Under the pieces are notes generated by a model. It was not told where the DNA came from and did no database searches. It saw only the letters and a program-made list of their open reading frames with translations. The position numbers were made by a program, and so were the translations under genes. A stretch of 64,000 bases of DNA from Arenicellales bacterium (GTDB lineage Bacteria > Pseudomonadota > Gammaproteobacteria > Arenicellales > JAHEKD01). The stretch covers positions 1 through 64,000 of the forward strand of contig JANQSD010000023.1 in the NCBI GenBank assembly GCA_028284225.1, in the 5' to 3' direction. Positions 37,405 through 45,533 of this stretch are shown here, one piece after another; within the stretch, counting starts at the first letter, position 1; each line of letters begins with the position of its first letter.

Positions 37405-37422
37405 CTAGAACCTATCTCAAAA
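37405..37422 (+). repeat. Solo copy of a MITE terminal inverted repeat
   Basis: CTAGAACCTATCTCAAAA here is identical to the left end of the MITE-like element at 52431-52573. No matching right end is found within a few hundred bases, so this looks like a remnant end. Confidence 0.5.
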
Positions 37423-37484
37423 TTCCCACTGAGATTTATTTAGGTAAAAAACTGGTAGGTTCTCCAGAAGGTGAAATTATCTTA

Positions 37485-38894
37485 TTAGTGATCAAAATTC
37501 TTAGGAAGAATCACCGTAAATCTACTACCCGAGTCTAATTTGCTTTTAAGTTCTATTTCACCATCATGTGCACGGGCTACAGCACGCGCAAAACTTAAAC
37601 CTAACCCGCACCCCTGTTCGCCACGACTTAGATCAGTACGGTAAAACCGTTGAAATATTTTTTCTTGGTCTGTTTGAGGTATACCCATTCCATTATCTTG
37701 AATAATACATACTATTTTGTCGTCCAACGACGACAATTCTACGCTTACCTTTCCATCTGACTGCGTATATTTTAATGCGTTATCAATCAGGTTAATAATC
37801 ATGCGCTGCAAATTATGTTGATTCCCGAATACTTTGCAGTCAGGCGTGATTCGATTAGTAAACTGAATGGATTTTTGCTCGGCCAGGGGTTCGAATAACT
37901 CACAAGCCTCTGCAACTAATTGTGAAGCATCGACTGATTGCTTTTCAGAACTTGAAATACCAGCTTCTGCTTCAGCTACATCCAGCGTTGTGTTAATCAG
38001 ATTAATCAGACGATCACATTCCTCTAATGTATCTGAGATTGAATTCTGATAATCTTCTGTTGTGAGCTGCTGCTTTGACGAAAGTGTTGACTCTGAGATG
38101 GCTCTGATTCTGGCAATGGGACTTCTTAAATCATGAGCAATATTGTCTATCATTTCCCGCATTTCAGTGATTAGATTCTTAATTCTGTCTGCCATACTAT
38201 TAAACGTTTCAGCGAGCTGTTGTATCTCAATATCTTTTGCAGAAACCTGTGCTCGTCGATCAAATTCTCCCTGCTGTATAGCAAAAGCAGCTTGACTAAC
38301 TTCTTCAATACCAACAACTGATTTTTTAGATAATAAGCGTATAACAATTACGGTGATCGGAATGGTAATCAATAGCATGGCTAGAAAAATTATTTGTAGC
38401 AATTCCAATACATCATGATTTTGTTCCGTTGACTCACCAAGAAACAACAACATATTTTCATCGAGTTGGGCTAATATCGTTTTCGTCTTATATTCCTGTG
38501 TGTCCAGCTTGATATTCATCATCACCGGTTCAAGATTTTCATTTACTTGAATCAATTGATCCTTAGTAACGGTTAACCCTTGCCAAGCAGTAATATCAGA
38601 ACTGTAGATTTTATTTCCTCGTGCATCCAATAATTGTAAAAATTCTTCATCAGCTTCATCTGATTGTGCTTCTCGATCGATCTCAGTGATGACCGCCTCA
38701 AATCCGCCTGTGTTATATAAGAGCCGAAATTCCTCAATATCCTCCTCTAAATCTTCTTCAAGTTCGCCATTCAGCAACCTGCCCATAGCAAAATAAGACA
38801 CTAAAAAGGCAAAAATTAAAAAGGCTACAAATGATGCCACAAACCAAAGCGTCATCCTCGACACAAGTGATGTTGGAGGTTTAATCATTCTCAA
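37485..38894 (-). CDS. OmpR-partner sensor histidine kinase
   Basis: A 469-residue kinase. TM1 is at about 15-37. A strongly acidic periplasmic region of roughly 125 residues follows (EEDLEEDIEEFR, EAQSDEADEEF), then TM2 at about 165-185 and a HAMP domain at about 190-245. DHp is at about 245-305 with His in NIAHDLRSPIARI, and HATPase carries NLIDNALKY, DNGMGIP and GCGLGLSFARA. The acidic sensor could bind cations. It overlaps the response-regulator gene by 14 bp and follows it in the operon. The pair is divergent from the LbtU-like porin, its likely target. Confidence 0.93.
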   Translation of the reverse strand: MRMIKPPTSLVSRMTLWFVASFVAFLIFAFLVSYFAMGRLLNGELEEDLEEDIEEFRLLYNTGGFEAVITEIDREAQSDEADEEFLQLLDARGNKIYSSDITAWQGLTVTKDQLIQVNENLEPVMMNIKLDTQEYKTKTILAQLDENMLLFLGESTEQNHDVLELLQIIFLAMLLITIPITVIVIRLLSKKSVVGIEEVSQAAFAIQQGEFDRRAQVSAKDIEIQQLAETFNSMADRIKNLITEMREMIDNIAHDLRSPIARIRAISESTLSSKQQLTTEDYQNSISDTLEECDRLINLINTTLDVAEAEAGISSSEKQSVDASQLVAEACELFEPLAEQKSIQFTNRITPDCKVFGNQHNLQRMIINLIDNALKYTQSDGKVSVELSSLDDKIVCIIQDNGMGIPQTDQEKIFQRFYRTDLSRGEQGCGLGLSFARAVARAHDGEIELKSKLDSGSRFTVILPKNFDH

Positions 38895-39561
38895 CTTTTA
38901 GCACATAACCCAAACCTCTGACTGTATGAATTAATGGCTTTTTTGACCCCTTATCTATTTTTTCCCGCAGTTTGCTGATTCTCGCCTCAACAACATTAGT
39001 GCCCGGGTCGAAGTTATAATTCCAAACCCGCTCTATAATCATGGTTTTTGAAATTACTCTACCCTGATTGCGCAATAAATACTCAAGTAAAGAAAATTCT
39101 TTTGGTTGCAAATTTATTCGTTGCCCGGCTCGGGTTACAATCCGTCCAAGTAAATCCATGGATAAATCATCAATTGTTAAATGAGAGGGTTCAACTACAT
39201 TATTGGCTCTTCGCAATAAAGCATCCACACGTGCCAGTAATTCACCAAATGAAAATGGCTTAATCAGATAATCATCACCGCCATGCTGCAAGCCGGTGAT
39301 GCGGTCATCGACACTTCGTTTTGCACTTAAAATAAGAATAGGTAAATTGATTTTTTTATCGCGGATTTGATCAATAATTGAAAGCCCATCCAGTTGGGGT
39401 AGCATCACATCGATAATGGCTAAGTCATAACTCTCATTTAAAGCGGCTTGTAATCCATAACGGCCATTGCTTTGGTGATCAATGACATACCCTGCCTCAT
39501 TCATGCCCTTAATAACGAAATCGGCAATAATTTTGTCATCTTCGATTAGTAATAGTTTCAT
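38881..39561 (-). CDS. OmpR-family response regulator
   Basis: A 226-residue protein. The receiver has Asp8/Asp9 (EDDK), phospho-acceptor Asp in LAIIDVMLPQLDG, and Lys in YLIKPFSFGEL. The C-terminal winged helix (about 125-226) contains LQPKEFSLLEYLLRNQGRVIS and VWNYNFDPGTNVVEARI. It is the first gene of the pair. A palindrome (39633-39648) lies in the divergent intergenic region and recurs upstream of the gene at 40980. It is the best candidate operator, allowing autoregulation and porin control. Confidence 0.94.
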   Translation of the reverse strand: MKLLLIEDDKIIADFVIKGMNEAGYVIDHQSNGRYGLQAALNESYDLAIIDVMLPQLDGLSIIDQIRDKKINLPILILSAKRSVDDRITGLQHGGDDYLIKPFSFGELLARVDALLRRANNVVEPSHLTIDDLSMDLLGRIVTRAGQRINLQPKEFSLLEYLLRNQGRVISKTMIIERVWNYNFDPGTNVVEARISKLREKIDKGSKKPLIHTVRGLGYVLKVEND

Positions 39562-39632
39562 ACACTGCTAGCAATGGACGCAAAGCCCATTAAATTCCCA
39601 AACATAGCTTATCTGATTTTTAGCATGATAAT

Positions 39633-39648
39633 ATTACCATCTGGTTAA
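39633..39648. promoter_or_regulatory. Candidate response-regulator operator, copy 1
   Basis: ATTACCA-TC-TGGTTAA, an almost perfect palindrome, sits between the divergent response regulator (start 39561) and the LbtU-like porin (start 39712). A perfect version, ATTACCA-TT-TGGTAAT, lies at 40865-40880. Confidence 0.5.
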
Positions 39649-39711
39649 CTTATCCCTTCTTCTGGCAGCTGTGGTTTACAATTACTTTCAGTATCACGAT
39701 CACACATAGTT

Positions 39712-40827
39712 TTGAAAACTACTGTAATAAATAAAAACATTAAGCCTATTATCCTTTTGGCCGGAATAGCTTTTTTGAGTCCGCTTTGCTATTCACAGAG
39801 CAGTAAAGAAGCAAAGCTTGACAATGCAGACGAACGAGATGAAGTCAGAATTTATCGTAATCCTGAGGAACGCCGGGAAGCTGGTTTTGGCACACCGCTC
39901 ACCGATTGGTTAGCGGTTTCGGGATTGTTCGAAATCGAAAAGATATATAGAGACGATCGTTTCACAGATAATCAAACCATAAATCATGATGAGCCACGAA
40001 GTCATGAATTACAACTTGGGTTTGAGGCCGTGTTCTCTGAATCACTATCAGCAGAATTAATATTTGAGGCTGAATATCAAAATCAACTCAAAACTAACAC
40101 GGAAGAGGCCATTTTGAAATACGACTTAGACGATTGGGGCGTTGAGGTGGGCTACCAGGATTTACCCTTTGGGGAATATTACTCTCATTTTGTCACCGGC
40201 CCATTGCTTGAATTTGGCGAAACTAAAAGCACAGCATTAATCATAGATTACTCAATTAATGATTACTATGAAGTTTTCGGCTATATATTTGATGGCAAAA
40301 CACGTCAATTAGGTGACAACACCGATGTAGGCTGGGGGCTGGGACTTGAATTCGCTAACGAAGATGAATCGATCAGGGCAGGAGTAGGTTATTTATCCAA
40401 CCTTGCTGAATCGAATGAGTTATTCCTGGAAGATTCAAACAATATTTATATCAACAAAGTGCCTGCCTGGAATGCATATGCATTGTTAGGATTTGAACGA
40501 TTTGAATTGACTGTTGAATATATCAGCGCAATAAGATCATTTGCCGAGTTTGATTCAAATCAAAACAAACCCTCATCGTACAATTTTGAATTGGCCTGGT
40601 TTATCAACAATTCAACTCAATTGGCATTTAGAGTTGAAAATACTAAAGAATTTTCCGAACAGCCTGAATGGCAGTATGGTATTGCTGCCACCTGGCGCAT
40701 CAATCAACATTTGAGTGTTTCAGCCGAGTATTTGAGGGCCGACTATAAAAATGGCTTTGTCATTGATGATGATCTGGAGCTTGAAAAGCATCGTCAATAT
40801 GGATTACTGATGAGTTTCGAGTTTTGA
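39712..40827 (+). CDS. LbtU-like outer-membrane porin
   Basis: The start is TTG (no ATG is available before the signal peptide), and the Shine-Dalgarno is weak. The signal peptide ends at about residue 29 (LCYS-Q). Residues of about 45-371 form an outer-membrane barrel ending in a Phe (LLMSFEF), the BAM signal. The segments WLAVSGLFEIEKIY and DLDDWGVEVGYQDLPFGEYYSHFVTGPLLEFGET resemble the LbtU family, known from legiobactin uptake in Legionella. The substrate here is not established. It is divergent from the two-component pair, which probably regulates it. Confidence 0.8.
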   Translation: MKTTVINKNIKPIILLAGIAFLSPLCYSQSSKEAKLDNADERDEVRIYRNPEERREAGFGTPLTDWLAVSGLFEIEKIYRDDRFTDNQTINHDEPRSHELQLGFEAVFSESLSAELIFEAEYQNQLKTNTEEAILKYDLDDWGVEVGYQDLPFGEYYSHFVTGPLLEFGETKSTALIIDYSINDYYEVFGYIFDGKTRQLGDNTDVGWGLGLEFANEDESIRAGVGYLSNLAESNELFLEDSNNIYINKVPAWNAYALLGFERFELTVEYISAIRSFAEFDSNQNKPSSYNFELAWFINNSTQLAFRVENTKEFSEQPEWQYGIAATWRINQHLSVSAEYLRADYKNGFVIDDDLELEKHRQYGLLMSFEF

Positions 40828-40864
40828 TCACTTAACCAGTACTGCTTTCCCATAAATCTTAATC

Positions 40865-40880
40865 ATTACCATTTGGTAAT
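40865..40880. promoter_or_regulatory. Candidate response-regulator operator, copy 2
   Basis: A perfect 16-bp palindrome, ATTACCA-TT-TGGTAAT, 100 bp upstream of the secreted protein at 40980, matching the site at 39633-39648. A further perfect palindrome, CATTGATTT-AAG-AAATCAATG, follows at 40924-40944. Confidence 0.5.
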
Positions 40881-40979
40881 TTCACGGCAAACTTTCGATT
40901 AACAAAGGACGTTAGCCTGTCAGCATTGATTTAAGAAATCAATGAATCTCACAACTTAGTTAATTTAAGGAGACTGACA

Positions 40980-41801
40980 ATGGCTAAACTTAACTACAAA
41001 TATTTATCCAGGCTAATACTGCCTATTACAGTAACGGTGTTTACTATATTACCTGTTCATGCGGACGATGATGACGAAATTCCTTTTGATGAAGCCCATC
41101 TGTTTTTTGAATTAAATAATACCGATGGTGACCTTGGTATTCATGCATTAATTGATGGAGGGCCTTGGAAACGATTACGTATTGAAGATCCGAATGAACG
41201 CAAAATGTTGGCTGTTAATGTACGCGGACGACTCAAACGTCAGGGATTAACAGAATTCTTTTTTGAAAGTGCTGAACCGACGTTTGATGAACTATCACCA
41301 CAAGATTTTTTTGCTCGATTCCCAGAAGGAATCTATGAAGTTGAAGGGAGAACCTTAGATTACCAGGAACTAGAAAGTGAAACTGAAATAACACACGTTA
41401 TGCCAGCTCCACCTCAGACGTTAGTGAATGGACAACCTATGGGCTTGCAATGTGATGATGAATTACCAGGTTATGATGCCCCTGAAGTAACATCTCCAGT
41501 AACGATCTCCTGGGCCGAAGTGACCATGTCACATCCCGACCCATTTGGAGGCGGTGCCGGTGTGCAACCTCCTGTGGCAGTAGAGATCAACAATTATGAA
41601 GTCGTTGTTGAATACGAAGACGAAGATGAGTTCGCATCTGTTTTAGGCGTTATCTTGCCGCCGAGTGAAACCAGTATGACTATTCCAGAGGAGCTTATCG
41701 GATTGGCCGAACCCGGTGATGCCTTCAAGTTCGAAGTGCTCGCACGTGAAGAAAGCTATAACCAAACAGCAACAGAAAGTTGTTTTGTATTAGCTGATTA
41801 A
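40980..41801 (+). CDS. Secreted hypothetical protein, acidic
   Basis: A 273-residue protein with a signal peptide (to about residue 29, LPVHA) and a strong ribosome binding site (AAGGAG). The mature part is acidic, with two recognisable sections: an N-terminal one (about 36-150) rich in ELN/E, and a C-terminal beta-sandwich-like one (about 165-273) with NNYEVVVEYE and a terminal Cys, suggesting an FN3-like fold and one disulfide (QCDDELPG with ESCFVL). I do not recognise the family. It carries the same palindrome upstream as the LbtU-like gene and may belong to the same regulon. Confidence 0.75.
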   Translation: MAKLNYKYLSRLILPITVTVFTILPVHADDDDEIPFDEAHLFFELNNTDGDLGIHALIDGGPWKRLRIEDPNERKMLAVNVRGRLKRQGLTEFFFESAEPTFDELSPQDFFARFPEGIYEVEGRTLDYQELESETEITHVMPAPPQTLVNGQPMGLQCDDELPGYDAPEVTSPVTISWAEVTMSHPDPFGGGAGVQPPVAVEINNYEVVVEYEDEDEFASVLGVILPPSETSMTIPEELIGLAEPGDAFKFEVLAREESYNQTATESCFVLAD

Positions 41802-41823
41802 GAGCCATTCTAATTTTACTAAT

Positions 41824-41864
41824 GCGGACTTTGTCGTTGACAAAATAATCTAGATAAAGTCCGC
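41824..41864 (+). terminator. Hairpin between 40980 and 41874 genes
   Basis: A perfect 9-bp inverted repeat (GCGGACTTT / AAAGTCCGC) with a 23-nt loop is followed by CATTTTC. It ends 9 bp before the next start codon. Possibly an intrinsic terminator or translation-controlling structure for the downstream gene. Confidence 0.4.
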
Positions 41865-41873
41865 CATTTTCAG

Positions 41874-42845
41874 ATGAAAAAATATTCCGATATAGTGTTA
41901 AGGTTGATTTTCAGTTTTTCTATAGTTTTACTCACAGAAATCAGAACTACACAGGCAGATGATACTGCCCTTGATTCAGGTCAGATAATTATTAATTATG
42001 CCTCTGAAAACAACGTTAGTTTGTTTGCATCGAAAGTCCAAAGAATAAACATCCTCAAAGAACTGGCAAGGTATATAAAAATTGAACTGTATACTTATCA
42101 TCAATTTGACGATGAGATTTCTATAGAAATCGATCAACAATCACTGAATTCTGTATTTGCTAAAGTGCTGGGAGAAAAAAATTTTCTTTTGCGGTATGGA
42201 TCAACATTGGTTAGAGAAGATCAACGATCAAAGCTTAAATTTTATCAATTTCAACCTGCATCAGGAGAAGGTTATTCAAACTGTCCGTCTTTGAACAAAC
42301 AGGCAGATTTGCCACCAAACGAAATTTATAATTACGCTCAAATTATCGAAAAGATTGAAAACTTTGGAGATTTTGAAAATCCTAATTCAGTCCAACAATT
42401 AGAAGAATTAATAAATTCTCACAACGTTACTCAGAGATTGACTATTGCTGAGTCATTGGGTGATATCGGTTCTGCTAACGCAGTCAATCTCTTAAAAAAG
42501 CTAATTACAGATCCGTCGCCGAATGTTCGAGAAGCAGCAATTTATGCGCTAGGTGATATTGGTTCACCTGATGCTGTTCAAATTTTAGGTCTTGCCATCA
42601 ACAATGAAATTCCTGATATTCGTGAACTTGCTATCTCTGAATTGGCGCTCATTAACAATAATCAATCTGTTGAAAATTTAATGAAATTCTTTCATCAGCA
42701 GGATACTGACCTGCAAATAAAACTGTTACGGGCAATAGCAGGAATTAACACATCGACTGCAAGAGAACACCTATGGGAGGTGCTTGAAAGCGAAAATCCG
42801 CAAATCTCAATGACCGCGTACGAGCTGCTTAATCAGACAAGATAA
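41874..42845 (+). CDS. Secreted HEAT-repeat protein
   Basis: A 323-residue protein with a signal peptide (to about residue 28, TTQA). The N-terminal domain (30-130) looks like a secretin/STN-like fold, with NNVSLFASKVQRINILKELARYIKIEL and LNSVFAKVLGEKNFLLRYG. The C-terminal part (about 160-320) is three to five HEAT/PBS-lyase-type repeats, clearest in AIYALGDIGSPDAVQILGLAI. It is a likely periplasmic scaffold or binding protein of unknown role. It may be co-expressed with the gene at 40980. Confidence 0.75.
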   Translation: MKKYSDIVLRLIFSFSIVLLTEIRTTQADDTALDSGQIIINYASENNVSLFASKVQRINILKELARYIKIELYTYHQFDDEISIEIDQQSLNSVFAKVLGEKNFLLRYGSTLVREDQRSKLKFYQFQPASGEGYSNCPSLNKQADLPPNEIYNYAQIIEKIENFGDFENPNSVQQLEELINSHNVTQRLTIAESLGDIGSANAVNLLKKLITDPSPNVREAAIYALGDIGSPDAVQILGLAINNEIPDIRELAISELALINNNQSVENLMKFFHQQDTDLQIKLLRAIAGINTSTAREHLWEVLESENPQISMTAYELLNQTR

Positions 42846-42857
42846 AAACTTATTAAG

Positions 42858-43013
42858 CATTTACGGCAAGCATCTTGACCACTTATGCCAGGTAACATCA
42901 GATTAAGTAAAATCAAATCGTAGTCACTACTAAGGGTTAACTGTCCATCCTTCGGCCATCAAGCCGCGTTTTATAAAATCAGCGACTGATTACTCGTCCT
43001 CGATAAGCAGCAT
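42858..43013 (-). pseudogene. Response-regulator pseudogene (receiver-domain remnant)
   Basis: Reading the minus strand from 43013 gives MLLIEDE, then an in-frame stop (TAA), then SVADFIKRGLMAEGWTVN. After a deletion of roughly 20 codons and a frame change, reading resumes at 42922 with YDLILLNLMLPGISGQDACRK. These are the first and third strands of an OmpR-type receiver. The phospho-acceptor position (normally LLDLMLPG) is Asn. Everything after the receiver is missing. It begins just after the kinase stop at 43019, so it was this kinase's partner and has decayed. Confidence 0.85.
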
Positions 43014-43018
43014 ATTGA

Positions 43019-44599
43019 TTAAACCACCGCCAACAATGGTTTGGTCGGCAGGTAAACGTTAACACTCAAGCCTTCTCCCTGATCACTTTTGATACTAATC
43101 TCACCGTTATGAGATTCGACGATTGCCTTGGCAACGGGTAAACCCAGGCCAGTACCTTTACTATAGTAATTAGCAGCATTACTACCACGAAAAAAACGCT
43201 GGAAGGCTTTTTCGATTTCCTCCTTTGACAAACCGGGCCCGTCATCGTTGACTTGGATCAAATAACCTTTTGTAGCATTGACCAGTTTGATTTCGATATT
43301 GTCACCCCCATAGCGCACAGCATTTTCTATTAATATCACCAACACCTGCCGCAATCTGACTGGGTCTGCATTTACCACTGCGGTGTGGGACTCGTTATAA
43401 AACCGGATTGGGTTGGATAGTTCGGTTGCCAGCTGACTGCTGTTTTCTATTACTTCCGGCAGAAAATCACATAAATCAACTTTTTTCAGATTAAGTTTTG
43501 TCTGGTCAGAATCTCGCCTGGCAATAAACAGTAAGTCATCGACAATATGAGCGGTATGTTCAGCTGCTTGTTTTACTTTATTCAGTGCCGTCCGGTATTC
43601 ATCAGTTGATTTATCACTTCCACGCAGCGTTACATCGGCTTCACCACGGATGATTGTTAATGGCGTTCGCAGTTCATGACTGACATCTGCTAGCAGTTGA
43701 CTGCGCTGCTTATCTGAGGATTCTAAAGCTTTTAGCAAGTTTTCCAGTTCTGCCGTGCGTTCGGTCACCGCTTTTTCTAATTGTTGATTAGACGTCTTTA
43801 GCATCTGCTCGCGATTTTCCAGCTCCTCGGTCATCTTATTGAATGCCTGTGCAACATTATCCAGTTCAGTATGGCCGCTGATTTCAATACGATGATTAAA
43901 ATCACCATCGGCCAATGATGTGACGCCTTTATTGAGCCGGGTAATGGGTATTCGCAGGTCTCTGACCAATGACCAAATACTGAAACTCGCCATGGCGATA
44001 CTAAGCACTGCCAGCGCTATGGCGACCTGTTTGACTAATGCCAGATTTTCCCGAGACTCTGCAATGGTTTCATCAACTTCTTCTTGTTCTTCTAACAGGG
44101 CAGATTTAATCATGGCCTTGAATTTATGATCGATCTCTCGGTCGAGAATATTAGACAGGCGTTTCCAATAGATTTTGGACTGGGATCCTTCCGTTCCCTC
44201 TTGGATAATGCTTTTATATTCAGTCAGCAAACTGTTTATCTGTGATTCGATATTGGACAGTAACACCAATTCCTCAATTTCCTCTTCTCCAACCAGCTGT
44301 ATTTCTTCACCAATAATGTTGCGGATAGTCGCTAAATCCTGCTGAATTTGATTTATCAGTTCATTTTCCAGTTTGCCCTTATCACGGTCACCGATGATCA
44401 TGGCATCAGCAAATTCTTTGAAAAGTTGATAAGTATGGCTGGTTAATGAAAGATGTGATTGATAAGAATTGTGTGCCAATTCAGTTCGTTTTATGTTGTG
44501 TTGCGCAGTATTGGTCATCCATATCATGCACAACACAGCGACCATGGAGATCGCAGTGACACCGCAAAATAACAGTGTCAATTTACTTAAGTATTTCAT
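43019..44599 (-). CDS. Sensor histidine kinase, orphaned
   Basis: A 526-residue kinase. TM1 is at about 8-28 and a large helical periplasmic sensor at about 30-185 (4-helix-bundle style, rich in Glu). TM2 is at about 188-210 and HAMP at about 212-265. A coiled coil (NREQMLKTSNQQLEKAVTER) follows, then DHp His in DVSHELRTPLTIIRGEAD and HATPase with NAVRYGGD, DDGPGLS and GTGLGLPVAKA. The frame is intact, with no degraded motif. Its response regulator is a pseudogene just downstream, so the kinase either lost function recently or signals to a regulator elsewhere. Confidence 0.9.
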   Translation of the reverse strand: MKYLSKLTLLFCGVTAISMVAVLCMIWMTNTAQHNIKRTELAHNSYQSHLSLTSHTYQLFKEFADAMIIGDRDKGKLENELINQIQQDLATIRNIIGEEIQLVGEEEIEELVLLSNIESQINSLLTEYKSIIQEGTEGSQSKIYWKRLSNILDREIDHKFKAMIKSALLEEQEEVDETIAESRENLALVKQVAIALAVLSIAMASFSIWSLVRDLRIPITRLNKGVTSLADGDFNHRIEISGHTELDNVAQAFNKMTEELENREQMLKTSNQQLEKAVTERTAELENLLKALESSDKQRSQLLADVSHELRTPLTIIRGEADVTLRGSDKSTDEYRTALNKVKQAAEHTAHIVDDLLFIARRDSDQTKLNLKKVDLCDFLPEVIENSSQLATELSNPIRFYNESHTAVVNADPVRLRQVLVILIENAVRYGGDNIEIKLVNATKGYLIQVNDDGPGLSKEEIEKAFQRFFRGSNAANYYSKGTGLGLPVAKAIVESHNGEISIKSDQGEGLSVNVYLPTKPLLAVV

Positions 44600-44633
44600 T
44601 TGTCCGTTTGACTAACTCATGTCCTTTATTTAA

Positions 44634-45018
44634 CTATCCAGCTTTTGCCATGGGTAAGTCATTATTGTTCAAAATCTCGTCATCTTTGACCGCTAAAATC
44701 CGATCCACTTTTTCCAGCAACTGCGTATCGTTTGTGCAGAGCAATATAGTGGTGTCCGTTTTATTTAAAAGTTTCATGATAATCTGTCTTACAGATGGGC
44801 AAAGGTTAAGATCAACATCATCAACTAATAATAGCTTATTTTGAGCAAAAAATGTACGCGCCAATAATACTCTTTGTCATTCACCTGTAGATAGATTGCG
44901 CCCATTTTCGCTGATTTTTGTATCGAGTCCTCCCAGTTGGTTTACAATCTGTTCAAGCTCAAGCTGATGGCAAACGCTCAGTATTTGTTCGTCATAATGC
45001 CTGGGGTAGCGCCCATTG
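44634..45018 (-). pseudogene. ABC-exporter ATPase domain pseudogene (peptide/bacteriocin exporter type)
   Basis: Read on the minus strand from about 45018, the frame gives NGRYPRHYDEQILSVC, LEQIVNQLGGLDTKISE and the signature NLSTGE-stop-QRVLLAR. Then come LLLVDDVDLNL (Walker B) and TILLCTNDTQLLEKVDRIL (H-loop region), ending with a natural stop at 44634. Only the C-terminal half of an ATPase domain remains. One in-frame TGA replaces a sense codon, and the Walker-B Glu is Asp. The 5' end is cut by the IS3 remnant. The L-D-T-x-I-S-E-x-G-x-N-L-S pattern fits exporters of the C39-peptidase or toxin type. Confidence 0.75.
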
Positions 45019-45500
45019 TTAAGGCACATCTGAGGCTGCCGCTACACGTCGACGAGGGCGTTTGGCCCTGAGATTCAAGCTTTCTTCGCAATAAATGCGA
45101 TAGACCTTGTTACGATTAATAAGTCATCCTTCTTGCTTGAGCAATATATGAATCCGTAGATAACCATAAAGCACTCGTTTGAGCAATCTTATTGATTCGC
45201 TTTCTTAATGCCGTATCTGGTCGCCGTGATTAATAACGATGAACTGTGCGACTCAGATTAATAAAATGACATGATCGGCGTATCGATATTTGATACGCCG
45301 ATCTAAGCCACTCAATTAGCTCGTGTTTCTTTGCCAGCCTTAGAGTTCAAAATGCCCTTGAGGTATTTTTACAACCACATCCTTGAGCATCTGTTTGCCT
45401 AAACTCAAATCAGCAACCAATTGCTTTAACTTATTGTTCTCTTCTTGCAACTACTTGCTTCAGGCATCTTAGCTCCGACACACCTAAGCCAGTTCTTGGT
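45019..45500 (-). mobile_element. Degenerate IS3-family insertion sequence remnant
   Basis: On the minus strand the OrfA end is readable (LGVSELRCLKQ, then after a frameshift NKLKQLVADLSL and MLKDVVVKIP, ending FEL-stop). After further frameshifts and stops, parts of OrfB follow: LYGYLRIHILLKQEG and NKVYRIYCEESLNLRAKRP, ending RRRVAAASDVP at the junction with the ABC pseudogene. This is the OrfA/OrfB arrangement of IS3 elements. Multiple frameshifts make it inactive; no intact ends were identified. Confidence 0.8.
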
Positions 45501-45533
45501 TTTTCTGCTTCTGATAAATATATCGTTTACAAA

